This document shows positions 1-7,990 of a stretch of DNA of 14,113 bases, piece by piece (positions within the stretch are counted from its first letter, which is position 1; each line of letters begins with the position of its first letter). Below the pieces are notes generated by a model. That model ran no database searches. It worked only from the letters and a program-made list of their open reading frames with translations, and had not been told where the DNA came from. Made by a program: the position numbers and the translations under genes. The stretch comes from Gelria sp. (GTDB taxonomy: Bacteria > Bacillota > Syntrophomonadia > Syntrophomonadales > Syntrophomonadaceae), in contig DUMX01000103.1 in assembly GCA_012839665.1 (NCBI GenBank), positions 1 to 14,113 of the forward strand. Reading direction: 5' to 3'.

Positions 1-3000
1 AGGTTGAGGAAAAGGCTATTCAGGAGCACCTGAAGAGTGGGCAGGCTCAATATTTTGAAAAAGAATACTATTTAAAAAACGGAGAACGATTACCGGTTGA
101 AATGTTGGTTCATTCGCTGCCGGGCGAAGGTGAATATCCTGGCTATTTGTATTTTTTTATATACGATATCAGCCACCGCAAACAAGCTGAAGAAAGATTA
201 TTAAGAGGCAAGATAACTGCTCAAAAACAGGTAGAGTATCTGAATACACTACTGGATAACATGAACGAATTATTTTATACCTATGACCGGGAGGGCAAGA
301 TTACTTTTGCCAATCAAAAGAGCCTGAATACTCTAGGGTATAAGTCCGAAGAGGTAATAGGCATGACCGTTCGGGATTTTATACCTGAACGTCACCATAT
401 TTACCAGGAGGCCGAATTTGCTCGCAGGCTAAAACTAAAAGATAAAAAACCGGATAGCTATCATGCTACGGTAGTACATAAAGATGGTTCTGAGCGCATA
501 TTTCGTTTAAATGTAGCCCCCATAATTGAAGATGGCATTAGCAGGGGGGAAATGGTACTGGCTGAGGATATTACTGAGCAGCGCCAAACGGAAAAAGCTC
601 TGAAGAAGAGTAATAAGGAGTTACAAAGTATCCAGGAAGAACTTACAGCTGCCAATGAACAGCTTACCGCTATTGAAGAGGAACTACGGCAGCAGCTTAA
701 CGAATCCGAGGCTAACCAGGATGCATTGGCTAATGCTCATCAGCAATTAGAGGTCATATTTAATTTTCTACCTGATCCGGCTTTCGTGGTTGATGCTGAA
801 GGTAGGGTAGAAATGTGGAATCTGGCTATGGAAGAGTTGACCGGGGTGAAAGCCAGGGAAATACTGGGCAAAGGCAACCGGGAATATTCGGTTGTTTTTT
901 ATGGCAATCGCAGGCCCATGCTAATCGATTTGGCTCTTGGTTATAGCGATTATGATGAGGAAGAATATTTATTTCTCAAACAGGATAGGGGCATTTTTTA
1001 TGGCGAAAGCCTCTGCACCCAGATTGGTAATAATGGAGTATATATTTCCGGAAAAAGCGCACCTCTTTATGATCGTAAAGGCAAGTTAATTGGTGCTATT
1101 ACTTCACTGCGTGATGTTACTGAGAACCGTGCTGCCCAGAAAGCTCTGCAGGATAGTGAAGAAAAATATCGTAACATAATCGAAACTATTGAAGATGGAT
1201 ATTTTGAAGTTGACCTGGCCGGTAACTTTACTTTTTTTAACCCCTGGTTATTAAAAGTGCTGGGTTACTCAGCTAATGAGCTTCACAGTCAAAACTACCA
1301 GTTGGTAATGGACAAGGAAAACGGGCGCAAGGTATATAGGGCTTTTAACCGGGTTTTTAAAACTGGTCAGTCAGTGAAGGAATTGGATTGGCAGGTATTA
1401 AAAAAGGATGGAACTCCCCTGTTTGTTGAAACTACTGTATTGCCTATTAAAGATAATATGCAGGTAATAGGTTTCAGGGGTATAGTCCGTGATATCAGTG
1501 AACGTAAGCAGGCAGAAGCGGCTCTGCGCCAGTCGGAAAATCTCTACCGTACTATATTTGAAACTACGGGTACGGCTACTATTATTATTGAAGAGGATAT
1601 GATCGTTTCGTTGATGAATAGTGAAATGGAAAGATTAACGGGCTATAGTAAAGAAGAAGTTGAAGGTAAAATGAAATGGACTACCTTCGTTGCCCCCGAG
1701 GATCAGGAGCGGATGATTAGTTGTCATCAGAGACGGAGAGAATCGCCGGATGCGGCGCCCAGGAACTACGAGTTCAGACTGAGGTCTCGAGATGGGAGTA
1801 TAAGGGAAACCATGCTTACTATTGCCATGATTCCAGGTACCAGTCAGAGCGTTACCTCTATACTGGATATTACTAACCGTAAGATGTTTGAAGAAGCTCT
1901 GGCTATTAGCGAAGCCCGCTACCGGGGTATTGTAGAAGATCAGGCTGAACTTGTTTGTCGCTTTCTGCCAGGCGGCGAGCTTACTTTTGTAAATGAAACT
2001 TATTGCCGTTATTTTAATAAAGAGCGCTGGAAGTTACTGGGGAAGGATTTCCGAACGAATTTTCTGGAAGAGGATCTGCCCCTGGTTGAAAGCGAAATTG
2101 CTGGTTTAAGCTATGAGAAACCGATTACTACCGTTGAGCACCGGGTTGTCCTGGAGGGAGGAGAGATACGCTGGCAGCAATGGACTCACCGCGCTTTGTT
2201 TAATGAAAAGGGTTTGCTGGTTGACTACCAATCAGTAGGTCGGGATATAACTGGTAGAAAAGAAGCTGAAGATCAACTGAACTATTTGAGTACCCACGAT
2301 GCCTTAACCGGCCTGTATAACCGTCGCTATTTTGAGGAGCAAATGAGTCTGCTGGAAAATGGTGAGTACGACCCGGTAGGGTTAGTAATGTGCGATGTGG
2401 ATGGGTTGAAAATAGTAAATGACACCCTGGGACATGAAAAAGGCGATTTGCTGCTGAAAACGGTTGCCAACCTGATTAATCAGTGCTTTCGTAAAAATGA
2501 TATAGTAGCCCGGGTAGGTGGAGATGAATTTGCCATTCTTCTTCCTGAAACCTCTGAGGATACGGTAAAACGTACATTAGAACGTATTAGAAAAAAGGTA
2601 CAGGACTATAATGAAAATGTTTCTGAGCTTCCTTTAAGCATATCCATAGGTTATGCAGTTCGTACTTCGCCTGAAATCGCTATGAGCAGTATTTTTGAAG
2701 AAGCTGATAACAATATGTACCGGGAAAAATTACACAGCCGTTTAAGTGCCCGCAGCTCAATTGTCCATACCATGATGCGGGCTCTGGAGGCACGAGATTT
2801 CATTACTGAAGGGCATGCTGACCGCTTACAAGTACTGGTGGCTAGAATGGCCCGGGCGTTGGAGCTTTCAGATAGAACCGTAAATGATTTGCGTCTGCTG
2901 GCTCAGTTTCACGATATTGGTAAAGTGGGGGTACCCGATTCAATTCTGTTCAAAGAGGGGCCATTAAGCAAAGCCGAATACTCTATAATGAAGCGTCATT

Positions 3001-3296
3001 GTGAAATTGGCCATCGTATCGCCTTATCGGCACCGGAATTGGTCATAATTGCAGATTGGATTCTCAAGCACCATGAATGGTGGAATGGTAAAGGTTATCC
3101 GTTGGGCCTGGAGGGTGAAGATATTCCGCTGGAATGCCGTATTCTGGCTATAGCTGATGCTTATGATGCTATGACCAGTGACCGTCCGTACCGTCAGGCC
3201 ATGGACCACGAGCAGGCAATTGATGAACTAAAAAGATATGCGGGAATTCAGTTTGACCCCGAATTAGTAGAATTATTTCTAGAGGTTTGCAGTTAA
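1..3296 (+). CDS. Multi-PAS sensor c-di-GMP protein, GGDEF + HD-GYP (5' truncated by window)
   Basis: Predicted signalling protein that could both make c-di-GMP (GGDEF) and degrade it (HD-GYP) in response to signals bound by PAS domains. The frame is open from base 3 through the ATG at 102, and the upstream codons read as PAS sequence (VEEKAIQEHLKSG), so 102 is not the start. Order by nucleotide: partial PAS 3-190; PAS 231-590; coiled coil about 590-750; PAS 747-1150, 1169-1525, 1543-1900 and 1912-2277, each closing with a DIT/DIS-x-RK-type linker; GGDEF about 2283-2740; HD-GYP about 2752-3290. GGDEF is intact at 2517-2531, with the inhibitory-site RxxD (RKND) at 2490-2501. The phosphodiesterase side has HDIGK at 2910-2924, and HHE with GYP at 3069-3101. 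No membrane segment is visible, so the visible part looks cytosolic. The reading frame ends with three consecutive stops (TAA TAA TAG, 3294-3302). Domain calls are firm; the ligand and the net activity are unknown. Confidence 0.93.
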   Translation, partial: VEEKAIQEHLKSGQAQYFEKEYYLKNGERLPVEMLVHSLPGEGEYPGYLYFFIYDISHRKQAEERLLRGKITAQKQVEYLNTLLDNMNELFYTYDREGKITFANQKSLNTLGYKSEEVIGMTVRDFIPERHHIYQEAEFARRLKLKDKKPDSYHATVVHKDGSERIFRLNVAPIIEDGISRGEMVLAEDITEQRQTEKALKKSNKELQSIQEELTAANEQLTAIEEELRQQLNESEANQDALANAHQQLEVIFNFLPDPAFVVDAEGRVEMWNLAMEELTGVKAREILGKGNREYSVVFYGNRRPMLIDLALGYSDYDEEEYLFLKQDRGIFYGESLCTQIGNNGVYISGKSAPLYDRKGKLIGAITSLRDVTENRAAQKALQDSEEKYRNIIETIEDGYFEVDLAGNFTFFNPWLLKVLGYSANELHSQNYQLVMDKENGRKVYRAFNRVFKTGQSVKELDWQVLKKDGTPLFVETTVLPIKDNMQVIGFRGIVRDISERKQAEAALRQSENLYRTIFETTGTATIIIEEDMIVSLMNSEMERLTGYSKEEVEGKMKWTTFVAPEDQERMISCHQRRRESPDAAPRNYEFRLRSRDGSIRETMLTIAMIPGTSQSVTSILDITNRKMFEEALAISEARYRGIVEDQAELVCRFLPGGELTFVNETYCRYFNKERWKLLGKDFRTNFLEEDLPLVESEIAGLSYEKPITTVEHRVVLEGGEIRWQQWTHRALFNEKGLLVDYQSVGRDITGRKEAEDQLNYLSTHDALTGLYNRRYFEEQMSLLENGEYDPVGLVMCDVDGLKIVNDTLGHEKGDLLLKTVANLINQCFRKNDIVARVGGDEFAILLPETSEDTVKRTLERIRKKVQDYNENVSELPLSISIGYAVRTSPEIAMSSIFEEADNNMYREKLHSRLSARSSIVHTMMRALEARDFITEGHADRLQVLVARMARALELSDRTVNDLRLLAQFHDIGKVGVPDSILFKEGPLSKAEYSIMKRHCEIGHRIALSAPELVIIADWILKHHEWWNGKGYPLGLEGEDIPLECRILAIADAYDAMTSDRPYRQAMDHEQAIDELKRYAGIQFDPELVELFLEVCS

Positions 3297-3425
3297 TAAT
3301 AGTCGGTATATTCTGAATACGCAGGCGATAATTTTAATCCCCCTTCCCATAATACCCTCCAAAATATTCCAGTTATTCTTAATATAGCATGAAAGTACTG
3401 CAGTCTTTATGGTATTATTAATTTA

Positions 3426-3441
3426 TTAATATATATATTAA
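3426..3441. repeat. 16-bp AT-only perfect palindrome upstream of pcrA
   Basis: TTAATATATATATTAA reads the same on both strands and overlaps the proposed -35 element of the pcrA promoter. It could be an operator or simply an AT-rich, easily melted tract. There is no GC-containing half-site, so a specific regulator cannot be proposed. The rest of the 217-bp gap (3297-3513) shows no gene. Confidence 0.4.
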
Positions 3442-3466
3442 GGCATTTCTTTTTACCTGATATGAT
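3438..3466 (+). promoter_or_regulatory. Candidate promoter for pcrA-ligA (extended -10)
   Basis: A -35-like TTAAGG (3438-3443) is followed after 17 bp by TATGAT (3461-3466). The -10 is preceded by TG one base upstream (TGA-TATGAT), an extended -10 that can compensate for the weak -35. It lies about 50 bp before the pcrA ATG. Upstream of it there is no convincing GC-rich terminator hairpin after the sensor gene, so read-through is not excluded. Confidence 0.5.
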
Positions 3467-3513
3467 TACTACACCTTTCCTGATGACAGAAATTTTTAAG
3501 GTGGTTTTATTTT

Positions 3514-5610
3514 ATGATAGATTTATTGGAAAATTTAAATGAACAACAGCGGGAAGCAGTATTACATGGTGAAGGTCCCTGTATGGTGCTGGCAGGGGCA
3601 GGTAGTGGCAAAACCAGGGTTCTTACCCGCAGGCTTGCCCACTTAATGAGCAGTGGGATAGCAGCTAATTCGGTATTGGCTATTACCTTTACCAACAAAG
3701 CTGCCCAGGAAATGCGTTCGCGGGTAAGGCAGATGATACCTGACTATGTCGGCAGGTGGATACAGACTTTTCACGCTGCCTGTTATCGGATTCTGCACAT
3801 GGATATAGACAGGCTCGGATACCGGCGCAACTTTAGCATTGTTAATGAAAGCGAAAGCAAATCATTAGTAAAAAGACTTCTCAAAGAAGAGAATGATCTG
3901 GCAACTAGTCCGGAAGAAATGTTTTATGGTTTTAAGCAGGTTAAAAATAGCTTAATGGACCCGGAGAAGTATTTTAGTAACCTTAAATTACCTCAAGAGG
4001 TAAAAGAAAAGAACCTGCGCATATTCAAACTGTACAATGCCCGGCTTAAAGAACTAAATGCTTTGGATTTTGACGACCTTATAGTGTTGTGTATTAAGCT
4101 TTTCCGGGAACACCCGGATGTGTTGGAGAAGTATCAGCAATGGTTTTCCTATATTATGATTGATGAATATCAAGACACTAACTATGCTCAGTATTACTGG
4201 GCCCAAATGTTGGCTTCGGCGCATCATAACATATTTGTAGTTGGTGACCCGGACCAATCTATATACAGCTGGCGGGGCGCAGAACCTTATAATATTAATC
4301 GGTTTTTAAACGATTACCCGGATGCCCGCGTAATTAAACTGGAAAAGAATTATCGCTCCAGTCAGAATATACTTACTGCTGCTAACTCTCTTATCAAAAA
4401 CAACCGGGATAGGCAGGGTAAGAAGCTATATAGTGACCTGGGTAAAGGCGAAAAGGTTATACACTATTGTGCTGCCGATAGCTTTCAGGAATCCCGTTTT
4501 GTAGCTGATACTATTGCTGATCTGCTTGACCGGGAAGGCAGAAAATATAGTGATTTTGCTATCTTTTATCGTACCCATGCCCAATCTCGGGTTATGGAAG
4601 AAGCTCTGAACAGAAGATATATACCCTATAAAATAATTGGAGCCCGGAAGTTTTTCGAAAGAAAAGAGATACAAGATATTATTGCCTACTTGAAGCTGGT
4701 TTGTAATCCTGAGGATAGTCTTAGCTTTGATCGGGTAATTAATACTCCCCGTCGTGGTATTGGTGAAAAAACTCTGGAAAAAATTAAGGCCTGTGCCGAG
4801 AAAAAAAATCTCTCACCATTAGAGACTCTGGCTCAGCCGGAGCAAATAGAGGGTATTAGTAGAAAAATAACTGAAAGGCTGGAGCAGTTTTATGGCATGA
4901 TTAATTCCCTGGCCACTCAGGCTGCGGAGCGTGCTCCGTTACAGGAAATTATTGCCGATCTGATAGATGCCAGCGGTTATGCTGAAGATGTGAGAAAGAA
5001 TAATCCCATTGATGCTGATAACCGCATTGAAAACATGGAGGAATTGAAGTCACTGGCCGTTCAGTTTGAACAAGAGGGCGGAGAAAGCCTGGAGGATTTC
5101 CTGGCAGCTATAGCTCTGGTGCAGGATAACGATGATTTAGATAACTCAGAAGCAGTATTATTAATGACCTATCATGGCGCCAAAGGGCTGGAGTTTCCGG
5201 TTGTTTTTATGACTGGTATGGAAGAAGGGGTATTTCCTTCTTACCGTAGCGAGACCCAGGAAGAAATAGAAGAGGAAAGAAGGTTATGCTACGTTGGCAT
5301 AACTAGAGCTATGGAAAGGCTGTATTTGACTAATGCTGTAAGTCGGTTGCTTTACGGTCACGAGAGAAGCAATCCCCCATCTCGTTTTCTGCTGGAAATA
5401 CCGGTAAGTATATTGTTATCTCCACAGCAGATAGAAATTGCTGATTGCGAATTGGAGGAAGGAGATACGGTTATTCACCAGAAATTTGGTATGGGGGTAA
5501 TAACCAATATTGATGCAGATGAAAAGGCTGAAATTGCAACCATAGATTTTGAACGGGCTGGGGTCAGGATGTTACGTTTAGATATTGCTCCCTTGGAAAA
5601 AGTAGAATAA
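3514..5610 (+). CDS. pcrA: ATP-dependent DNA helicase PcrA (UvrD/Rep superfamily 1)
   Basis: Superfamily 1A 3'-5' DNA helicase used in nucleotide excision repair, plasmid rolling-circle replication and clearing of replication/transcription conflicts. All core motifs are visible: Walker A GAGSGKT at residues 28-34 (K33), motif Ia ITFTNKAA, Walker B DEYQDTN with D217-E218, motif III GDPDQSIYSWRGA at 244-256, NYRS (motif IV), motif V in the slightly unusual form YHGAKGLEF (H554), and motif VI YVGITRA with R598. The C-terminal 50 residues (about 648-698, GDTVIHQKFGMGV through APLEKV) form the Tudor-like domain that in PcrA contacts RNA polymerase. At 698 residues it is a little shorter than the Bacillus protein (about 740). 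The ATG is preceded by AAGGTGG (3498-3504) at 9 nt. It is 27 bp upstream of ligA, the usual Bacillota arrangement, and almost certainly cotranscribed. PcrA is preferred over Rep/UvrD because of this context and the C-terminal domain. Confidence 0.96.
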   Translation: MIDLLENLNEQQREAVLHGEGPCMVLAGAGSGKTRVLTRRLAHLMSSGIAANSVLAITFTNKAAQEMRSRVRQMIPDYVGRWIQTFHAACYRILHMDIDRLGYRRNFSIVNESESKSLVKRLLKEENDLATSPEEMFYGFKQVKNSLMDPEKYFSNLKLPQEVKEKNLRIFKLYNARLKELNALDFDDLIVLCIKLFREHPDVLEKYQQWFSYIMIDEYQDTNYAQYYWAQMLASAHHNIFVVGDPDQSIYSWRGAEPYNINRFLNDYPDARVIKLEKNYRSSQNILTAANSLIKNNRDRQGKKLYSDLGKGEKVIHYCAADSFQESRFVADTIADLLDREGRKYSDFAIFYRTHAQSRVMEEALNRRYIPYKIIGARKFFERKEIQDIIAYLKLVCNPEDSLSFDRVINTPRRGIGEKTLEKIKACAEKKNLSPLETLAQPEQIEGISRKITERLEQFYGMINSLATQAAERAPLQEIIADLIDASGYAEDVRKNNPIDADNRIENMEELKSLAVQFEQEGGESLEDFLAAIALVQDNDDLDNSEAVLLMTYHGAKGLEFPVVFMTGMEEGVFPSYRSETQEEIEEERRLCYVGITRAMERLYLTNAVSRLLYGHERSNPPSRFLLEIPVSILLSPQQIEIADCELEEGDTVIHQKFGMGVITNIDADEKAEIATIDFERAGVRMLRLDIAPLEKVE

Positions 5611-5622
5611 AATAAACATTTC

Positions 5623-5629
5623 AGGGAGG
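5623..5629 (+). promoter_or_regulatory. Ribosome binding site that decides the ligA start
   Basis: AGGGAGG lies 2 nt before the TTG at 5632 and 8 nt before the TTG at 5638. Only the second gives normal spacing, so translation most likely begins at 5638 and the protein begins (M)AEVGERI. Confidence 0.7.
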
Positions 5630-5637
5630 AATTGATA

Positions 5638-7620
5638 TTGGCAGAAGTTGGCGAGCGTATAAATGAACTGCGGCAGGAGTTAAGAAAACATGAATACCAT
5701 TATTACGTTCTCGATGATCCGTTAATAAGTGATGCTGAATATGACCAGTTAATGAGGAAACTGCAGCAATTGGAAAATGAGTATCCGGAACTGATTACCC
5801 CTGATTCCCCCACCCAGAGAGTAGGGGGACAGGCAGCAGAAAAATTTGACCCGGTTGTACATCGCAAGCCTTTGCTTAGTCTGGATAACGCCTTTTCCCT
5901 GGCAGAGCTGCAGGAATTCAACCGCCGGGTAAGCCGGGCGGCAACAGCAGTTTCCTATATGGCAGAGTTAAAGATAGACGGAGTATCTATTGTCCTGGTA
6001 TATCAGGACGGGATATTAGTAAATGCGGCCACCAGGGGCGATGGCCTGGTGGGAGAGGATGTTACTAATAATATTAGAACTATAAGAAGCATTCCATTGC
6101 GCCTTCAAGATAATTTACCCCGGTTGGAGGTCCGGGGTGAAATATATATGCCCAAATCGGAATTTCTGCGGCTTAATCAGGAGAAGGAAGAAAAAGGGGA
6201 AAAGATTTTTGCCAACCCCCGCAATGCCGCTGCCGGTTCTATACGTCAATTGGATCCGGGTATTACCGCCAGTAGAGCTCTGGCGGCTTTTATTTACGAT
6301 ATTATATATATCGAAGGCAAAGAGATTCATGACCAGCAAGAAGCCCTGAACTTTTTAAAGCAGCAGGGTTTTCCGGTTAATCCCGAAGCCTGTTATTGTA
6401 CTGATATAGAAGCAGTATATGCATACAGCCAGGGATACCAGGAAAAACGCCATGATTTACCTTATGAAATTGACGGTGTAGTAATCAAGCTTAATTCCAT
6501 GGCAGAACGGGAAATACTGGGTCAAACGGCTAAAAGCCCGCGCTGGGCCATAGCCTATAAATTTCCTGCCGAAGAAAAGGAAACCCGCCTGCTGGCAGTG
6601 GAAATTAACGTGGGCAGGACCGGAATAATAGCACCTACTGCTATTTTAGAACCGGTTTCTTTAGCTGGAACCACGGTAAGTCGAGCCAGTTTGCACAACT
6701 TTGACCTGCTTCGGGAAAAGGACATCCGGGTAGGTGATACGGTACTGGTGCACAAGGCCGGAGATATTATTCCAGAAATAATCAAACCTATAGTTGAAAA
6801 ACGGCAGGGAAGGGAAGAGGAAATAGAACCTCCCGGCAATTGCCCTGCCTGTGGTAGTCAGGTAATTCGTTTTGAGGGTGAAGTAGCTTACCGTTGTGAA
6901 AACATTAATTGTCCTGCCCGCCTGAAAGAAAGCCTGATTTTTTTCGCCTCGCGACCGGCTATGAATATTGATGGTTTAGGACCGGCGGTTATTGACCAGT
7001 TGGTAGAAAAAAACCTGGTTGAAAAAGTTGATGACCTTTATTACTTAAACGAGGCTGATATTGCCGGTTTGGATAGAATGGGGGCCAAGTCTGCTTCTAA
7101 TTTAATTCAGGCTATAGCCGACAGTAAAACCAGACCTTTATATCGTCTGGTAACAGCTCTGGGCATTCGCCATATTGGTTCCAAGACCGCCCGCATATTA
7201 ACCTCTCATATTCATGATATAGATAAATTTAGCCAAATTAATGAAGAACAGTTGATGAGTATTCCTGAAATTGGCCCCCGGATGGCTGAAAGCGTAGTTA
7301 AATTTTTCCGGGAACCCCGTAATCAAGAGACTATTGCCAGGTTGAAGGCAGCAGGGGTAAATACGGTAGTAGCGGAAAGCAGCGGGGGACTAAAACCACT
7401 GGCAGGGAAAACCTTTGTCCTCACCGGTACTTTAGAAAGCCTGACCCGTAATGAAGCCAGCGAAAAAATAGAAGCTTTGGGGGGCAAAGTTAGCGGTAGT
7501 GTAAGTAAAAAAACCGACTATGTAGTAGCCGGCGCAGAACCAGGCAGTAAATATAACAAAGCCCTGCAGCTGGAAGTTACCATCCTAAACGAGGACGAAT
7601 TCCTAAACATGCTGGAATAA
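5638..7620 (+). CDS. ligA: NAD-dependent DNA ligase LigA
   Basis: Seals 3'-OH/5'-phosphate nicks in duplex DNA using NAD+ during Okazaki-fragment joining and repair; essential in most bacteria. With the start at 5638 the protein is 660 residues, normal for the family. Seen in order: the NAD-specific domain Ia with the paired tyrosines in HEYHYYVLDDP; the adenylation site KIDG with nucleophile K112; the OB fold; a four-cysteine zinc finger (C402, C405, C420, C425); helix-hairpin-helix repeats including GIRHIGSKTA and IPEIGPRMAE; and a C-terminal BRCT domain from about residue 580 (LAGKTFVLTGTLESLTR). The start is TTG, chosen from the spacing to AGGGAGG; a TTG two codons earlier (5632) is the alternative. 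It follows pcrA by 27 bp. No residue expected for catalysis is missing. Confidence 0.96.
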   Translation: MAEVGERINELRQELRKHEYHYYVLDDPLISDAEYDQLMRKLQQLENEYPELITPDSPTQRVGGQAAEKFDPVVHRKPLLSLDNAFSLAELQEFNRRVSRAATAVSYMAELKIDGVSIVLVYQDGILVNAATRGDGLVGEDVTNNIRTIRSIPLRLQDNLPRLEVRGEIYMPKSEFLRLNQEKEEKGEKIFANPRNAAAGSIRQLDPGITASRALAAFIYDIIYIEGKEIHDQQEALNFLKQQGFPVNPEACYCTDIEAVYAYSQGYQEKRHDLPYEIDGVVIKLNSMAEREILGQTAKSPRWAIAYKFPAEEKETRLLAVEINVGRTGIIAPTAILEPVSLAGTTVSRASLHNFDLLREKDIRVGDTVLVHKAGDIIPEIIKPIVEKRQGREEEIEPPGNCPACGSQVIRFEGEVAYRCENINCPARLKESLIFFASRPAMNIDGLGPAVIDQLVEKNLVEKVDDLYYLNEADIAGLDRMGAKSASNLIQAIADSKTRPLYRLVTALGIRHIGSKTARILTSHIHDIDKFSQINEEQLMSIPEIGPRMAESVVKFFREPRNQETIARLKAAGVNTVVAESSGGLKPLAGKTFVLTGTLESLTRNEASEKIEALGGKVSGSVSKKTDYVVAGAEPGSKYNKALQLEVTILNEDEFLNMLE

Positions 7621-7623
7621 CAT

Positions 7624-7652
7624 TAGTTTATCCCCCATCTATTTGATATAAT
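7624..7652 (+). promoter_or_regulatory. Promoter for gatCAB (extended -10)
   Basis: TATAAT (7647-7652) is a perfect -10 hexamer preceded by TG at the extended position (TGA-TATAAT). A weak TTAGTT (7624-7629) sits 17 bp upstream. It lies 40 bp before the gatC ATG, in the only real gap between ligA and gatC. No terminator hairpin separates it from ligA, so read-through may add to expression. Confidence 0.65.
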
Positions 7653-7692
7653 ATTGTGCATAAATGTTTTCTAAGGGTTTGGAGGGATAGTT

Positions 7693-7977
7693 ATGGCCCT
7701 TACGATCAAGGAAGTAGAGGATATTGCCTTTGCGGCCAGATTAAACTTGACGGAGGAAGAAAAAAAAGATTTTGTCCAGCAACTCAGTTTAATATTGGAT
7801 TACACTAATTGCCTGAATGAGCTGGATACGGATAATATAGAACCCCTGATCTATATATTGCCGGTTTACAATGTTTTTCGGGATGATGTAATATGTCCCA
7901 GTTCACCCCGGGATGGGATTATGTCTGGCGGACCGTTATTAGAAGACGGCCAGTATAAGGTCCCCAAAATAATATAG
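7693..7977 (+). CDS. gatC: Asp/Glu-tRNA amidotransferase subunit C (GatC)
   Basis: Small stabilising subunit of the GatCAB complex, which converts misacylated Asp-tRNA(Asn) and/or Glu-tRNA(Gln) to Asn-tRNA and Gln-tRNA in the cytoplasm. GatC wraps around the GatA-GatB interface and has no catalytic residues. The 94-residue length is typical. The N-terminal pattern (IKEVEDIAFAARLNLTEEE) and the central helix with LDYTNCLNELDTDNIEP match the family layout, as does the C-terminal stretch FRDDV followed by VPKII, although the usual LREDxV segment is here FRDDVI. The ATG is preceded by GGAGGG (7681-7686) at 6 nt. Its stop codon is embedded in the ribosome binding site of gatA (TAGGAGGT), so the two are translationally linked. 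Confidence 0.93.
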   Translation: MALTIKEVEDIAFAARLNLTEEEKKDFVQQLSLILDYTNCLNELDTDNIEPLIYILPVYNVFRDDVICPSSPRDGIMSGGPLLEDGQYKVPKII

Positions 7978-7990
7978 GAGGTAACCGGCT

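Noticed and set aside
461..655. Open frame on the minus strand inside the sensor gene
   Set aside because: It lies wholly within a well-supported PAS-encoding frame, and the translation has no recognisable domain. The other antisense frames of 60-97 codons in this window are rejected for the same reason.
3391..3408. Palindrome ACTGCAGT with flanking AAAG/CTTT as a LexA-type operator
   Set aside because: It does not match the GAAC-N4-GTTC box of Bacillota LexA; the arms are short and interrupted by an unpaired base.
3349..3418. ATAATACC (3349-3356) and GGTATTAT (3411-3418) inverted repeat as a terminator after the sensor gene
   Set aside because: Only 8 AT-rich bp with a 54-nt loop and no T run directly behind it; likely chance.
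6137..6349. 70-codon + strand frame inside ligA
   Set aside because: It is a shifted frame within conserved LigA coding sequence; no ribosome binding site and no domain.
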